Positions 6,795-15,551 of a DNA stretch of 64,000 bases are shown piece after piece; within the stretch, counting starts at the first letter, position 1, and the number at the start of each line of letters is the position of its first letter. The notes below the pieces were generated by a model. It searched no databases and was not told the origin of the DNA. It saw only the letters and a list, made by a program, of their open reading frames with translations. Location of the stretch: positions 175,620-239,619 of the forward strand of contig JACKPM010000004.1 in the NCBI GenBank assembly GCA_024233495.1, in the 5' to 3' direction. Source of the DNA: Chlamydiales bacterium. GTDB lineage: Bacteria > Chlamydiota > Chlamydiia > Chlamydiales > JAAKFR01. The translations under genes were made by a program, and so were the position numbers.

Positions 6795-8155
6795 GAATGA
6801 AGGGGCTTCCCAAGCGCTGCGAGGGAAGCCTCTTTGATGGCCTCTGAACAAGTAGGGTGTGCGTGAGAAGCGTGCGCAAGCTCTTTTAGCGTCAGCCCCT
6901 TCTCAAGAGCCAGAACCCCCTCACCAATCATTTCTGAAGCACTTGGACCAATGATATGCATTCCTAAAAGCTTTCCCGTTTTCTTTTCACCGATGACTTT
7001 TACAATTCCCTCCGCATCACCACTGCAGCGCGCTCTAGGATTTGCACGAAAAGAGAATGTTCCCACAAGGAGTGAGAGATTGTGCGCCTTCGCCTCTTCT
7101 TCTGTCATTCCGACAGCCGCCACTTCAGGCCATGTGTACATCACATTGGGAATCGCGATATAATTGAGATGTGAGGTTTCTCCAGTAAGATGATCGATAA
7201 CCGCTATCCCCTCTTCACTTGCCTTGTGTGCGAGCATAGGACCGTCAATCACATCCCCAATTGCATAAACACTAGGAGCTGCTGTTCTGAATGCATTGTC
7301 AACAGGAATTTGCCCCTTTTCATTCAAAGAAATGCCTGCTTTATCAAGTGCAAGATCTTTTGTATACGGCTTGCGTCCAATTGAAATAAGTGCAACATCC
7401 CCTTTGAGCGTTTCGTTTTCAAGCTCAAGAGAAACTTTCCCTCTTTCAACTTTTCCTGAAACCACTTTTGTGGAGAGATGAAACTTCATTCCTTGCTTTT
7501 TGAAGATCTGTTCAGCTTGCTTCGAAAGCGCTCCATCAAAAGGGGGAATCACACGGTCGAGCAGCTCCACAACTTCAACAGCACTACCAAGGCGGCGATA
7601 TACTGATCCTAGCTCTAACCCAATTACTCCAGCTCCAACAATAAGCAGTTTTTTTGGCACTTTATTCAACTCAAGAGCTCCTGTGGAACTTACCACATAC
7701 TTTTCATCAAAGGGAAGAAATGGAAGAGCAATCGGCTCAGAGCCAGTTGCTATAAGAATATTTTTTGCTTCGTGTGTTTTTCCCTCCACACTCACAGCTT
7801 TTGGAGAAACAAAAGCAGCTGACCCCTTGATCCACTCCACTTTATTTTTTTTGAAGAGAAAAGCAATGCCTTCTGTGAGCCCTTTCACTACACCATTTTT
7901 GCGCTCCATCATCCGAGAGAGATCGGCACGCACACTCTCAGCAATGATGCCATGCTCTTCGCCCTCTTTTGCGATGCGCGCATAATATTCTGAACTGTGC
8001 AAGAGTGCCTTTGAAGGGATACATCCCACATTGAGGCAAGTGCCACCAAGTGTTTCCCCCTTTTCTATGCATGCCACTTTCATTCCCTTTTGCGCCGCAC
8101 AAATCGCTGCGACATACCCTCCAGGACCAGCTCCAATCACGATAAGGTCAAACAT
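6791..8155 (-). CDS. lpd: Dihydrolipoamide dehydrogenase (E3)
   Basis: 454-residue flavoprotein that reoxidises the lipoyl group of E2 and reduces NAD. The FAD-binding GxGxxG is in VIGAGPGGYVAAICAAQ at the N-terminus. The redox disulfide is in GGTCLNVGCIPSKALL. The NAD fold is LIVGAGVIGLELGSVYRRLG, with AIGDVIDGPMLAHKA and the C-terminal dimer-interface HAHPTCSEA (catalytic His-x4-Glu). Length is normal. It overlaps sucB by 8 bp, forming sucA-sucB-lpd. In Chlamydia lpdA lies elsewhere, so linkage to sucAB is a difference. It probably serves this 2-oxoglutarate complex and possibly pyruvate dehydrogenase too. Confidence 0.96.
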   Translation of the reverse strand: MFDLIVIGAGPGGYVAAICAAQKGMKVACIEKGETLGGTCLNVGCIPSKALLHSSEYYARIAKEGEEHGIIAESVRADLSRMMERKNGVVKGLTEGIAFLFKKNKVEWIKGSAAFVSPKAVSVEGKTHEAKNILIATGSEPIALPFLPFDEKYVVSSTGALELNKVPKKLLIVGAGVIGLELGSVYRRLGSAVEVVELLDRVIPPFDGALSKQAEQIFKKQGMKFHLSTKVVSGKVERGKVSLELENETLKGDVALISIGRKPYTKDLALDKAGISLNEKGQIPVDNAFRTAAPSVYAIGDVIDGPMLAHKASEEGIAVIDHLTGETSHLNYIAIPNVMYTWPEVAAVGMTEEEAKAHNLSLLVGTFSFRANPRARCSGDAEGIVKVIGEKKTGKLLGMHIIGPSASEMIGEGVLALEKGLTLKELAHASHAHPTCSEAIKEASLAALGKPLHS

Positions 8156-9293
8156 AAAAGAGTAACCTCGCAGGATCTTCTAGAGTTTCTTTTAACTTTA
8201 CAAGGAAGCTCACAGCCTCTTTTCCATCGACAATACGATGGTCATAGCTCAAAGCGAGATACATCATCGGACGAATTTCCACTCTCTCTCCCACTGCAAC
8301 GGGGCGATTCAAAATAGCGTGCATTCCGAGGATGCCCACTTGCGGCGGATTGAGGATCGGAGTGGATAGAAGAGAGCCATAGATGCCGCCATTGGTGATG
8401 GTGAAGCCCCCTCCCTCAAGGTCATCTATGCGCAATCCCCCCTCCCGCGCACGCTTCGCATAAGCAACAATCTCGTGTTCAATTTGGGCAAAGTCGAGTG
8501 TGTCACAGCTGCGCACAACAGGTACTACAAGACCACGATCTGTACCTACAGCTATACCAATGTCGTAGTAGTGACGCTCCACAATTTCGTCTTTCTCAAT
8601 ATAGGAGTTAAAAGCAGGAAACTCTTTAAGAGCTTCGACGACACCCTTCACAAAAAAGGACATGAAGCCGAGTTTTACACCATGCTTTTCGTGGAATCTC
8701 TCTTTGTATTTTTTTCGCAGTGCCATCACAGCAGTCATATCGACTTCGTTGAAGGTTGTGAGCATGGCAGCTGTATGCAACGCATCGACAAGGCGATTAG
8801 CAATCACTTTGCGAATGCGCGTCATTTTCTTGCGACTCTCTTTTCCTTCAACTTTTGAAACAGCTTTGGGTGCCACAACCTCTTCTTTCTTTTCTAAGTT
8901 CGCAATAAAGTCGTCTGCTGTTTTTCGAATTGCCCCCTCAGATGTTTTTGGATCGGGTTTTTGTTTAAATGCTTCTGGAGCGGTTTTTTCCGCAACAGCA
9001 GGCGCTGACTTCTCTTCTTCTATAGCCGCTGGTTTTTCCTCTTGAGCAGCTCCCGCTTTTTCGGTATCGACTGTTCCAATCACAGCGCCAATAGTCACAG
9101 TATCTCCTTGCGCAACATTCCAGCTTACTTCCCCAGAAGCGGGCGCATAGAGAGGTTGATTCACTTTCTCTGTTTCGATTTCAATGATCTCTTCGCCATC
9201 TTTTACAGCCGATCCTGTAGGTTTCAAAAAAGCACCAATTATGGCTTCGCTGATCGACTCGCCCATTGGAGGAACTTTGATCTCTACTTTCAT
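8148..9293 (-). CDS. sucB: Dihydrolipoyl succinyltransferase (E2 of 2-oxoglutarate dehydrogenase)
   Basis: 381 residues. An N-terminal lipoyl domain has the modified lysine in EIETEKVNQPLYAPASG. Residues about 80-160 are an Ala/Pro/Glu/Lys-rich linker. The C-terminal catalytic domain starts near KKMTRIRKVIANRLVDA and carries the active site in SYDHRIVDGKEAV. A peripheral subunit-binding domain (normally with GTGxGGRxTxxDV) is not recognisable in the linker. It transfers succinyl groups to CoA. It overlaps sucA by 4 bp and lpd by 8 bp. Confidence 0.95.
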   Translation of the reverse strand: MKVEIKVPPMGESISEAIIGAFLKPTGSAVKDGEEIIEIETEKVNQPLYAPASGEVSWNVAQGDTVTIGAVIGTVDTEKAGAAQEEKPAAIEEEKSAPAVAEKTAPEAFKQKPDPKTSEGAIRKTADDFIANLEKKEEVVAPKAVSKVEGKESRKKMTRIRKVIANRLVDALHTAAMLTTFNEVDMTAVMALRKKYKERFHEKHGVKLGFMSFFVKGVVEALKEFPAFNSYIEKDEIVERHYYDIGIAVGTDRGLVVPVVRSCDTLDFAQIEHEIVAYAKRAREGGLRIDDLEGGGFTITNGGIYGSLLSTPILNPPQVGILGMHAILNRPVAVGERVEIRPMMYLALSYDHRIVDGKEAVSFLVKLKETLEDPARLLFYV

Positions 9294-11962
9294 CCGAATG
9301 CCATCTCCATGATTTGTTGCAACTCCGCCTTATGCCTCTTTGGAGATCCTGTTGCAGGGGCGCAACTAGCTGCTCTTCCCACATATTCAACAGGCACTGA
9401 GGTGAGTTGGTTGAGCAGTGGAGCGATGTAGCTCCAACTTCCCATATTTTGCGGTTCCTCTTGCACCCAAAAGATCTCTTTTACTTTGCTATACTTTTTC
9501 AATGCGCGCTCCATCTTCTGAATATGTAGCGGATAGAGTTGCTCGATGCGTACAATGGCAACGCCCTCCTTTCTGTGCTCGATCAAATCGTAGTACACTT
9601 TTCCTGAACACAACAGAAGGCGCTTGCAGTTTGTGAGAGGAAGAGGATCCTCTAGCACCTCTTCAAATGTGCCTTTAGTGAAATGCTCCAAAGGACTGAC
9701 ACATTTTGGGTGGCGCAAAAGCTGTTTTGGCGTCATCACAACAAGAGGAATACGAATCTGTCTGTTCATCTGTCGACGCAAGAGGTGAAAATATTGGGCA
9801 GGGGTGGAGGGATAGACGATTTGCCAATTTCCTCTTGCAGAGAGCTGTAAAAAGCGCTCAAGACGCGCGGAACTGTGCTCCGATCCTTGCCCCTCATAGC
9901 CGTGAGGAAGGAGAAGGACAAGTCCACTATAACGCGACCACTTGCTCGCTGAGCAGCAAATGTATTGATCGATGATCACCTGCGCTCCATTTGCAAAGTC
10001 CCCAAATTGCGCTTCCCAAAGAGTGAGGGAGTTGGGATTGGCCAAGCTGTACCCAAACTCAAAACCTAGCACTCCAAACTCTGATAGAGGAGAGTTGTAG
10101 GCCGTGAAACCACCAAGTTGTGCTAGAGGAAAGTATTTTTTTCCTGTGTTTTGATCGATCCAGGCTGCATGCCGCTGTGTAAAGGTACCTCGTTGAGAAT
10201 CTTGTCCGGACAAGCGCACGCTTTTTCCTTCAAGAAGGAGAGAGCCAAAAGCGAGTTGCTCTCCACTTGCCCAATCAAGCTCGCCATCCATTTTTTTCTC
10301 TCGCTCTTCTACAAGCTTGGCTACTTTTTTATGGAGAGCAAACCCCTCTGGAACGACGCTCACTTTTTGCACAATCGAACGCAATGTTTTCTCCTCAACA
10401 GCAGTAGAAACAGGCTCGAAAAGTTCTTGCGGATTGGGATGTCGGTACTCTTTCCATGCCCCCTCAAATGCAAGGTCAGGAATATGCATCGGCTTTACCT
10501 TGAATTCTTCTAGCTCATAGGTAAGCTGCTCTTGGAACTCTTTCTCTGCACTCTTGGCAAATGCGTGCTCTAGCTCCCCTGAATTGAGCAGCTTTTCTCG
10601 ATATAACTCCCGAATACTCCTTTTCTTCCGAATGTTTTGATACTCGATTGGCTGTGTAAAGGCAGGCTCATCGCTCTCATTGTGTCCATATTTTCGATAC
10701 CCATTCACCTCAATGAAGACATCGCAATGAAACTCTCGCCGAATTTCCGCTGCAAGCCGACTCACGTAGGCGCACGCCTCAGGATCCTCTGCATTCACAT
10801 GAAAGACGGGGCATGAAAAGGCAAGTGCAATGTCTGTACTATGCTTCGTAGAACGGTACTCTGCCGGAAGTGTGGTAAAACCCACCTGATTATTTACAAT
10901 TACATGAATAGCGCCACCTACACCATATCCTGGAAGCCCCATCAACTGCAAAGATTCATACACGATCCCCTGCCCTGCAATACTCGAGTCACCATGAATC
11001 AAGATCGGGAGAAGGGAGCGCTCTTTGTACATTTGTTTTTTTGCAAAAGTTTTACCCAATGCAACCGTATTCACTGATTCGAGGTGACTGGGATTAGAGG
11101 TCAAACTAATATGAACGGGACGCCCAGATGCCGTGACAATATCAGAGGAATACCCTTTGTGGTATTTCACATCGCCATCTCCACCTGCCCAGTTAGGATC
11201 CAAAATATCTTCGAATTCACTAAAAATTGCTGTGTACGACTTTTGTAAAATATTGGCGAGCACGTTGAGACGCCCCCGATGCGCCATTCCCATGATCACC
11301 TCATCCACACCAGATGCATCAATAACATCGGCCAAAACCGGAATGAGCGTCTCAGCCCCTTCTAGGGAAAAACGCTTTTGTCCCACATACTTCGTATGAA
11401 TGAAGGTCTCCATCAGCTCAGCTCGATTGAGCTGCTCTAACAATAGCTTCTTCTGATCAATGGTCAAATTGGGGCGAAAGCGCGTCTTTTCTATACGCTT
11501 TTGAATCCACCGCTCCATCTCTGGATAGTGACACCCCATGTACTCCACACTCACCGTGCCGCAGTAAATATCTTCCAAAGCAGTGATGATATTTACTAGC
11601 GGCGCCTCTTTTTCTGGTAAAAGTCCAAAAGTAGAAAACGGCTTTTTCAAATCCTCCTCTTTGAAACCAAGCGCTTGCAAACTCAACTCATGCGGCTCAG
11701 GGCTGCTTTGTGCAATTGGATTCACCCTCGCTTTTAAATGCCCAAACTTGCGGTATGCCTCCACAAGCTGGAAGATCCGAAAATCGCCCCCTTGTGGCCT
11801 TACATCTGACTGGCTAAACTCCATTCCCTCAAAGAAATAGCGCCACGAGCTCTCAACATTCGTGGGATCAACCAAATACTGCGCATAGATCTGCTCAATC
11901 TCTTTTGCATTTGCCATTTGCATATAGGAGAATGATCTGAATGCCAATTTATTTCCCTTCAC
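9290..11962 (-). CDS. sucA: 2-oxoglutarate dehydrogenase E1
   Basis: 890-residue thiamine-diphosphate enzyme that decarboxylates 2-oxoglutarate and passes succinyl to SucB; near the usual length of about 930. Recognisable are the N-terminal YAQYLVDPTNVESSWRYFF, the TPP-region MAHRGRLNVLANIL, HGDSSIAGQGIVYE, GHNESDEPAFTQP, and the C-terminal VQEEPQNMGSWSYI. It starts the sucA-sucB-lpd operon on the minus strand. The only gap before the divergent lipoprotein gene is about 40 bp, so both promoters must lie there. Chlamydia has the sucA/sucB pair (CT054/CT055) at this chromosomal position. Confidence 0.97.
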   Translation of the reverse strand: MKGNKLAFRSFSYMQMANAKEIEQIYAQYLVDPTNVESSWRYFFEGMEFSQSDVRPQGGDFRIFQLVEAYRKFGHLKARVNPIAQSSPEPHELSLQALGFKEEDLKKPFSTFGLLPEKEAPLVNIITALEDIYCGTVSVEYMGCHYPEMERWIQKRIEKTRFRPNLTIDQKKLLLEQLNRAELMETFIHTKYVGQKRFSLEGAETLIPVLADVIDASGVDEVIMGMAHRGRLNVLANILQKSYTAIFSEFEDILDPNWAGGDGDVKYHKGYSSDIVTASGRPVHISLTSNPSHLESVNTVALGKTFAKKQMYKERSLLPILIHGDSSIAGQGIVYESLQLMGLPGYGVGGAIHVIVNNQVGFTTLPAEYRSTKHSTDIALAFSCPVFHVNAEDPEACAYVSRLAAEIRREFHCDVFIEVNGYRKYGHNESDEPAFTQPIEYQNIRKKRSIRELYREKLLNSGELEHAFAKSAEKEFQEQLTYELEEFKVKPMHIPDLAFEGAWKEYRHPNPQELFEPVSTAVEEKTLRSIVQKVSVVPEGFALHKKVAKLVEEREKKMDGELDWASGEQLAFGSLLLEGKSVRLSGQDSQRGTFTQRHAAWIDQNTGKKYFPLAQLGGFTAYNSPLSEFGVLGFEFGYSLANPNSLTLWEAQFGDFANGAQVIIDQYICCSASKWSRYSGLVLLLPHGYEGQGSEHSSARLERFLQLSARGNWQIVYPSTPAQYFHLLRRQMNRQIRIPLVVMTPKQLLRHPKCVSPLEHFTKGTFEEVLEDPLPLTNCKRLLLCSGKVYYDLIEHRKEGVAIVRIEQLYPLHIQKMERALKKYSKVKEIFWVQEEPQNMGSWSYIAPLLNQLTSVPVEYVGRAASCAPATGSPKRHKAELQQIMEMAFG

Positions 11963-12003
11963 TATATTATGAGTTCACTCATAGATAAGCAGGATTGATA
12001 CCA

Positions 12004-12612
12004 ATGAGAACATTTATTCTACTCGCCTTGTGCCTAACGGCTTGCAAAAAGTGTCCTGATAAGGTCCCCCCATTTACTCGCCACCCTATTCAAGGAAGAG
12101 AAGAGGTCTTGAAGAGTGGAAAAATTTTGCGCCGCCCCCTTTATCAAGTGAAGGTACCCGCTGGATGGCAACGTAACCTAATAGAAACCTCTTTGAGTGA
12201 CACTACATGTCCCAACGCTCTTTTTGAGGTGGAAGACGTGACTGTTACATTACACACATTCCCTACAGAGTCACTTACCCAGAGAATTCCCCCATCCCTT
12301 CAAGTTGAGAGATGGCGCTCACAAGAGAGTCGTGATGGTCATGTAGAAGAGGTACGGCATGACGGTTTTTCTGGTCTTTTTTTCGAAACTCCTACAACCT
12401 TAGCATGGAGCTACCAACTCGATCCCGAACTTTATCAAGCGCTAGCCTTTTTGGGACGTACTGAAGAAGAGAACGCCTACTTTCACCAAATGCGCTCAGA
12501 TTTCACGATTAAGGCGACAGGCCCTGCAGAGCAAATTGAGAAACATAGAGATGAAATTCTCTTCTTTGCTGACAACCTTGAACTCTTTCAAGCAATTCCA
12601 GCAAAGCTATGA
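12004..12612 (+). CDS. Hypothetical lipoprotein upstream of cytochrome c maturation genes
   Basis: 202 residues beginning MRTFILLALCLTACKK: a short signal peptide with lipobox LTAC, lipidated at Cys14 by inference, so attached to a membrane facing outward. The mature part is soluble with no family I recognise; KVPAGWQRNLIETSL and EVEDVTVTLHTFP suggest a beta-rich fold. Start taken at the ATG at 12004 with AGGA nine bases upstream, rather than an in-frame TTG nine bases earlier. The stop overlaps the resB start (ATGA), so it is coupled to ResB-CcsA and may help cytochrome c assembly. Its location beside sucA corresponds to CT053 in C. trachomatis. Confidence 0.8.
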   Translation: MRTFILLALCLTACKKCPDKVPPFTRHPIQGREEVLKSGKILRRPLYQVKVPAGWQRNLIETSLSDTTCPNALFEVEDVTVTLHTFPTESLTQRIPPSLQVERWRSQESRDGHVEEVRHDGFSGLFFETPTTLAWSYQLDPELYQALAFLGRTEEENAYFHQMRSDFTIKATGPAEQIEKHRDEILFFADNLELFQAIPAKL

Positions 12613-13955
12613 AAACCCTCTTTCATTTCTTAGGAGGTGTCCACTTTGCCATCCTATTGATTCTCTTTACGTTAATCTTTGTTGTCGCCGGCACTCTTTT
12701 AGAGTCATGGAGCCACTCCCATCTTTTTGCCGCCGCTTGGACCTACCACTCCCCTGTTTTCTCTATCCTCCTGTGGCTCTTCTTTTTAAACATTCTTATC
12801 GCTGCTTTAAGAAGGTGGCCTTTTGAGAAAAAACACATCCCCTTTCTTCTTACTCACCTCGGTCTTTTACTTCTTCTTTTGGGCGCCTTTGTAAAGAATA
12901 CCTTTGGAACACAAGGGCAAATTGGGCTGAGTGAAGGGATGGAAACAACCTTTCTTTTTCGCCCCAACACCTACGCCCTTTATTTGGAAGATCGTGTTAC
13001 CGCAGCTCAAATTCCCCTTCGCTTTGGACAGAAAGGAGAAGTCATAACACCTTTCGAAGGGCTAGAGGCGTGCATCTTGGATTGGACTCCTCATGCACAT
13101 GAAAATCTCGCTGGGTGGGTGTATGAAAATGCTGTTCACCTTGTAGGCCTTCCTCCCTTTCCCCTTTTTACCTATCAAAATAATGAAGCGCGCCCCTCAT
13201 TAAGAACTCCACACTACACTCTTTGGGGTATCAAAGAGGCCTCACCGCATGAAGTTACCCTTCCCTCTGTTGGCATTGCCTTTATCGAAGATCGCGAAAA
13301 AAAATGCCACCTTCTTGCCCAAAATGAAAAGGGAGAGCGGTACCACACACCCCTCGATACAGATGCGCTCATGATTTTTGACAAAGGGTTCCGAGGGTAC
13401 GGCTACTTTTCGCAAATCCCTGAAACATTTCCCGATCTTGAACTCATCTCCCCTATTCGACGGGAAGTCTATGCAAAGCCTCCTCCTCGAAAGGTAGAAG
13501 AGCGCACACCAGCTTTGCGCCTCCTTTTAACACAGGATGGAAAAAGCGAAGTCATCCCTCTGATCTATGACCCTTACAGCTCCAAGCTGAAATGGCCTGC
13601 ACTTGAGGGGCGGTATTTACTACGCTTTGTTAGTCGAAGAGAGAAACTCCCACACACCCTTCGTCTACGGCAAGCGCGGCAAATCAACTATCCAGGAACT
13701 GAGCAACCTTTAAGCTATGAGAGCGATGTTGTAGTGGATGGGCAAGAGCTCACCATCTCCATGAACCACGTCCACGAGACAAAAAAACACTACCGTTTTT
13801 ACATGGCAAACCTCTACACTCCCTTCCAAAACGGAGCGGCAAGGGCGCAGATTGTGGTGAATCGCGATCCAGGAAAGTATATTTTTACTTACCCAGGCGC
13901 CCTCATCCTTGCGTTTGGAATTGCAGGTTTGTTCATCAAAAAGCGCTATGTTTAA
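12609..13955 (+). CDS. resB: ResB/Ccs1-like cytochrome c maturation protein
   Basis: 448 residues, half of the System II (Ccs) cytochrome c synthetase. N-terminal membrane segments (about residues 10-30, 48-66, 78-97, including THLGLLLLLLGAF) are followed by a large extracytoplasmic domain of some 300 residues and a final segment (FTYPGALILAFGIAGLFI). The terminal part INHVHETKKHYRFYMANLY and VNRDPGKYIFTYPGAL matches the ResB pattern of a conserved His region and DPG before the last helix. It overlaps the genes on both sides by 4 and 8 bp. Its presence implies at least one c-type cytochrome. Confidence 0.85.
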   Translation: MKTLFHFLGGVHFAILLILFTLIFVVAGTLLESWSHSHLFAAAWTYHSPVFSILLWLFFLNILIAALRRWPFEKKHIPFLLTHLGLLLLLLGAFVKNTFGTQGQIGLSEGMETTFLFRPNTYALYLEDRVTAAQIPLRFGQKGEVITPFEGLEACILDWTPHAHENLAGWVYENAVHLVGLPPFPLFTYQNNEARPSLRTPHYTLWGIKEASPHEVTLPSVGIAFIEDREKKCHLLAQNEKGERYHTPLDTDALMIFDKGFRGYGYFSQIPETFPDLELISPIRREVYAKPPPRKVEERTPALRLLLTQDGKSEVIPLIYDPYSSKLKWPALEGRYLLRFVSRREKLPHTLRLRQARQINYPGTEQPLSYESDVVVDGQELTISMNHVHETKKHYRFYMANLYTPFQNGAARAQIVVNRDPGKYIFTYPGALILAFGIAGLFIKKRYV

Positions 13956-15036
13956 TCTACTACTACTTATTCCCATCCTCTTTAGCGGAAGAATTCATCC
14001 CCTCGATACTCTACCACCTGAAACTGTGATCACCGTGCCACAGAAAAACCATACCTGGGTACCTCTGGAGGAAGTCTCAAACCCCCTCTATTCTCAAAGC
14101 GTGATTGAAAAGGCAAAAATGGACCCCTCTGTTTTAGAGAATGCTTATAAAGAGATCGTAGGGCAGCCCTATTTAAAAAGCGCCAACCGCACACTTAAAT
14201 ACCCCTCCTTGTTTAAATTACGACTAGAATCCTTTCTACACCACACTCCTTTTACTTTTCTTGCAATCGCACTCTACCTTCTTGTTTTGTGGAAGCCCTT
14301 CTTTTTTAATCCAGCATTTGGTCTCCACTCCCTTTTGCTTTTAACCCGTGCCTACATCTTAGCTCGCCCTCCTGTTTCTAATATGATGGAGACAATTCTT
14401 TATGTTCCATGGGTTGTAGCTCTAAGCGGCCTTATTTTTGGGTATAAAAAACCTGCAGCTGTTGTTGCCGCCCTCTTACTTCTCTTTCTTCCTATCAAGC
14501 AGCAGTTTGAGAACGTACAAGCTGTTTTGGATTCCAGCTACTGGCTTACCATCCATGTTTTAATGGTTGTAGGAAGTTATGGCCTCTTTTTCTTTGCAGG
14601 GATCATGGGGCACATTGCTCTTATCCGAGGAGGGAAGCAGTGGGCACGTACACTTGTCAACTCGATGTATGTGGGCACTGCTCTCCTGATTTGCGGCACC
14701 ATCTTAGGGGGGATGTGGGCGCTTAACAGCTGGGGCCGTTTTTGGGACTGGGATCCCAAGGAATCATGGGCATTCATCTCAAGCGGTCTCTATCTCATCA
14801 TTATCCACGCCTACAAGTTTGGTGTTGTAAAAGAGAGAGGGCTTGCTGTTGGCTCTATTATTGGCCTTGCTGCCATCTCCTTTACTTGGTATGGCGTCAA
14901 CTATATACTTGGCACAGGATTACATAGTTATGGATTTGGAGAAGGAGGGAGTACATTCTTCTATCTCTACCTATTTTTGGAGGTGCTGTTTATTTCAATT
15001 ATTTCATTTACAAAAAAAGAGAGGGATTGCAAATAA
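13948..15036 (+). CDS. ccsA: CcsA/ResC haem-handling protein of System II cytochrome c maturation
   Basis: 362-residue multi-pass membrane protein. The haem-binding WWD signature is clear in WGRFWDWDPKESWAF (about residues 263-277), flanked by histidines in helices (TIHVLMVVGSYGLFF and IIIHAYKFGV) and by NYILGTGLHSYGFG near the end, as in CcsA/ResC. An N-terminal extension of about 90 residues with one hydrophobic start precedes the core. With ResB it carries haem across the membrane and attaches it to apocytochrome c. Start at 13948 overlaps resB by 8 bp. Chlamydiaceae are not known to have this system. Confidence 0.9.
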   Translation: MFNLLLLIPILFSGRIHPLDTLPPETVITVPQKNHTWVPLEEVSNPLYSQSVIEKAKMDPSVLENAYKEIVGQPYLKSANRTLKYPSLFKLRLESFLHHTPFTFLAIALYLLVLWKPFFFNPAFGLHSLLLLTRAYILARPPVSNMMETILYVPWVVALSGLIFGYKKPAAVVAALLLLFLPIKQQFENVQAVLDSSYWLTIHVLMVVGSYGLFFFAGIMGHIALIRGGKQWARTLVNSMYVGTALLICGTILGGMWALNSWGRFWDWDPKESWAFISSGLYLIIIHAYKFGVVKERGLAVGSIIGLAAISFTWYGVNYILGTGLHSYGFGEGGSTFFYLYLFLEVLFISIISFTKKERDCK

Positions 15037-15086
15037 AGGACCATATGGAGTAACAATTCCCCTTCCAAATATAGAAGAGATAGCGC

Positions 15087-15551
15087 ATGGACACAACAAT
15101 GAAGAGTGAGCGGTTAAAAAAATTAGAAGCAGAGCTCGGTGATCTCGAGCAGTGGATGAAGCTAGGCCTCGTCCCGAATAAAGAGCTTGAGCGGCACAAA
15201 GAGGAGATTCATAACCTCAAAGGGCGCATCGACGAAGAGAAAGAGCGGCTGCAGTTCCTTAAAGAGAGCGGTGAGGTGGAAGAATTTGCAGCTCCTCGTC
15301 GTGGCCCTTCAAAAACCGTCTATCCCGACACCCCCAGCATGTCCGATATAGAGATGAATGAAACCACTGAAGGAGGCTTTGAAGTAGACCAAGAGACCTC
15401 TTCTGAAACGACTGAAGAGTCTACTTCGGCCGATGAGGGCAGTGGCACGACTGAAGAATACGACACACAAGAAGATGATGACGACCCCTTTAGCGACCGC
15501 AATAGGTGGAGAAGGGGCGGTATTATTGACCCCGAATCAAATGACTGGTGA
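15087..15551 (+). CDS. Hypothetical coiled-coil protein with acidic tail
   Basis: 154 residues, no known family. The first half (SERLKKLEAELGDLEQWMKLG to KERLQFLKES) is a coiled coil; the second half is Glu/Asp/Ser/Thr-rich and disordered, with ETSSETTEESTSADEGSG and QEDDDD before a basic NRWRRGG near the end. Its last 11 bp overlap the hemW start, so the two are coupled. No ribosome site is strong at the chosen ATG; an ATG 12 bp downstream is possible. Confidence 0.7.
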   Translation: MDTTMKSERLKKLEAELGDLEQWMKLGLVPNKELERHKEEIHNLKGRIDEEKERLQFLKESGEVEEFAAPRRGPSKTVYPDTPSMSDIEMNETTEGGFEVDQETSSETTEESTSADEGSGTTEEYDTQEDDDDPFSDRNRWRRGGIIDPESNDW

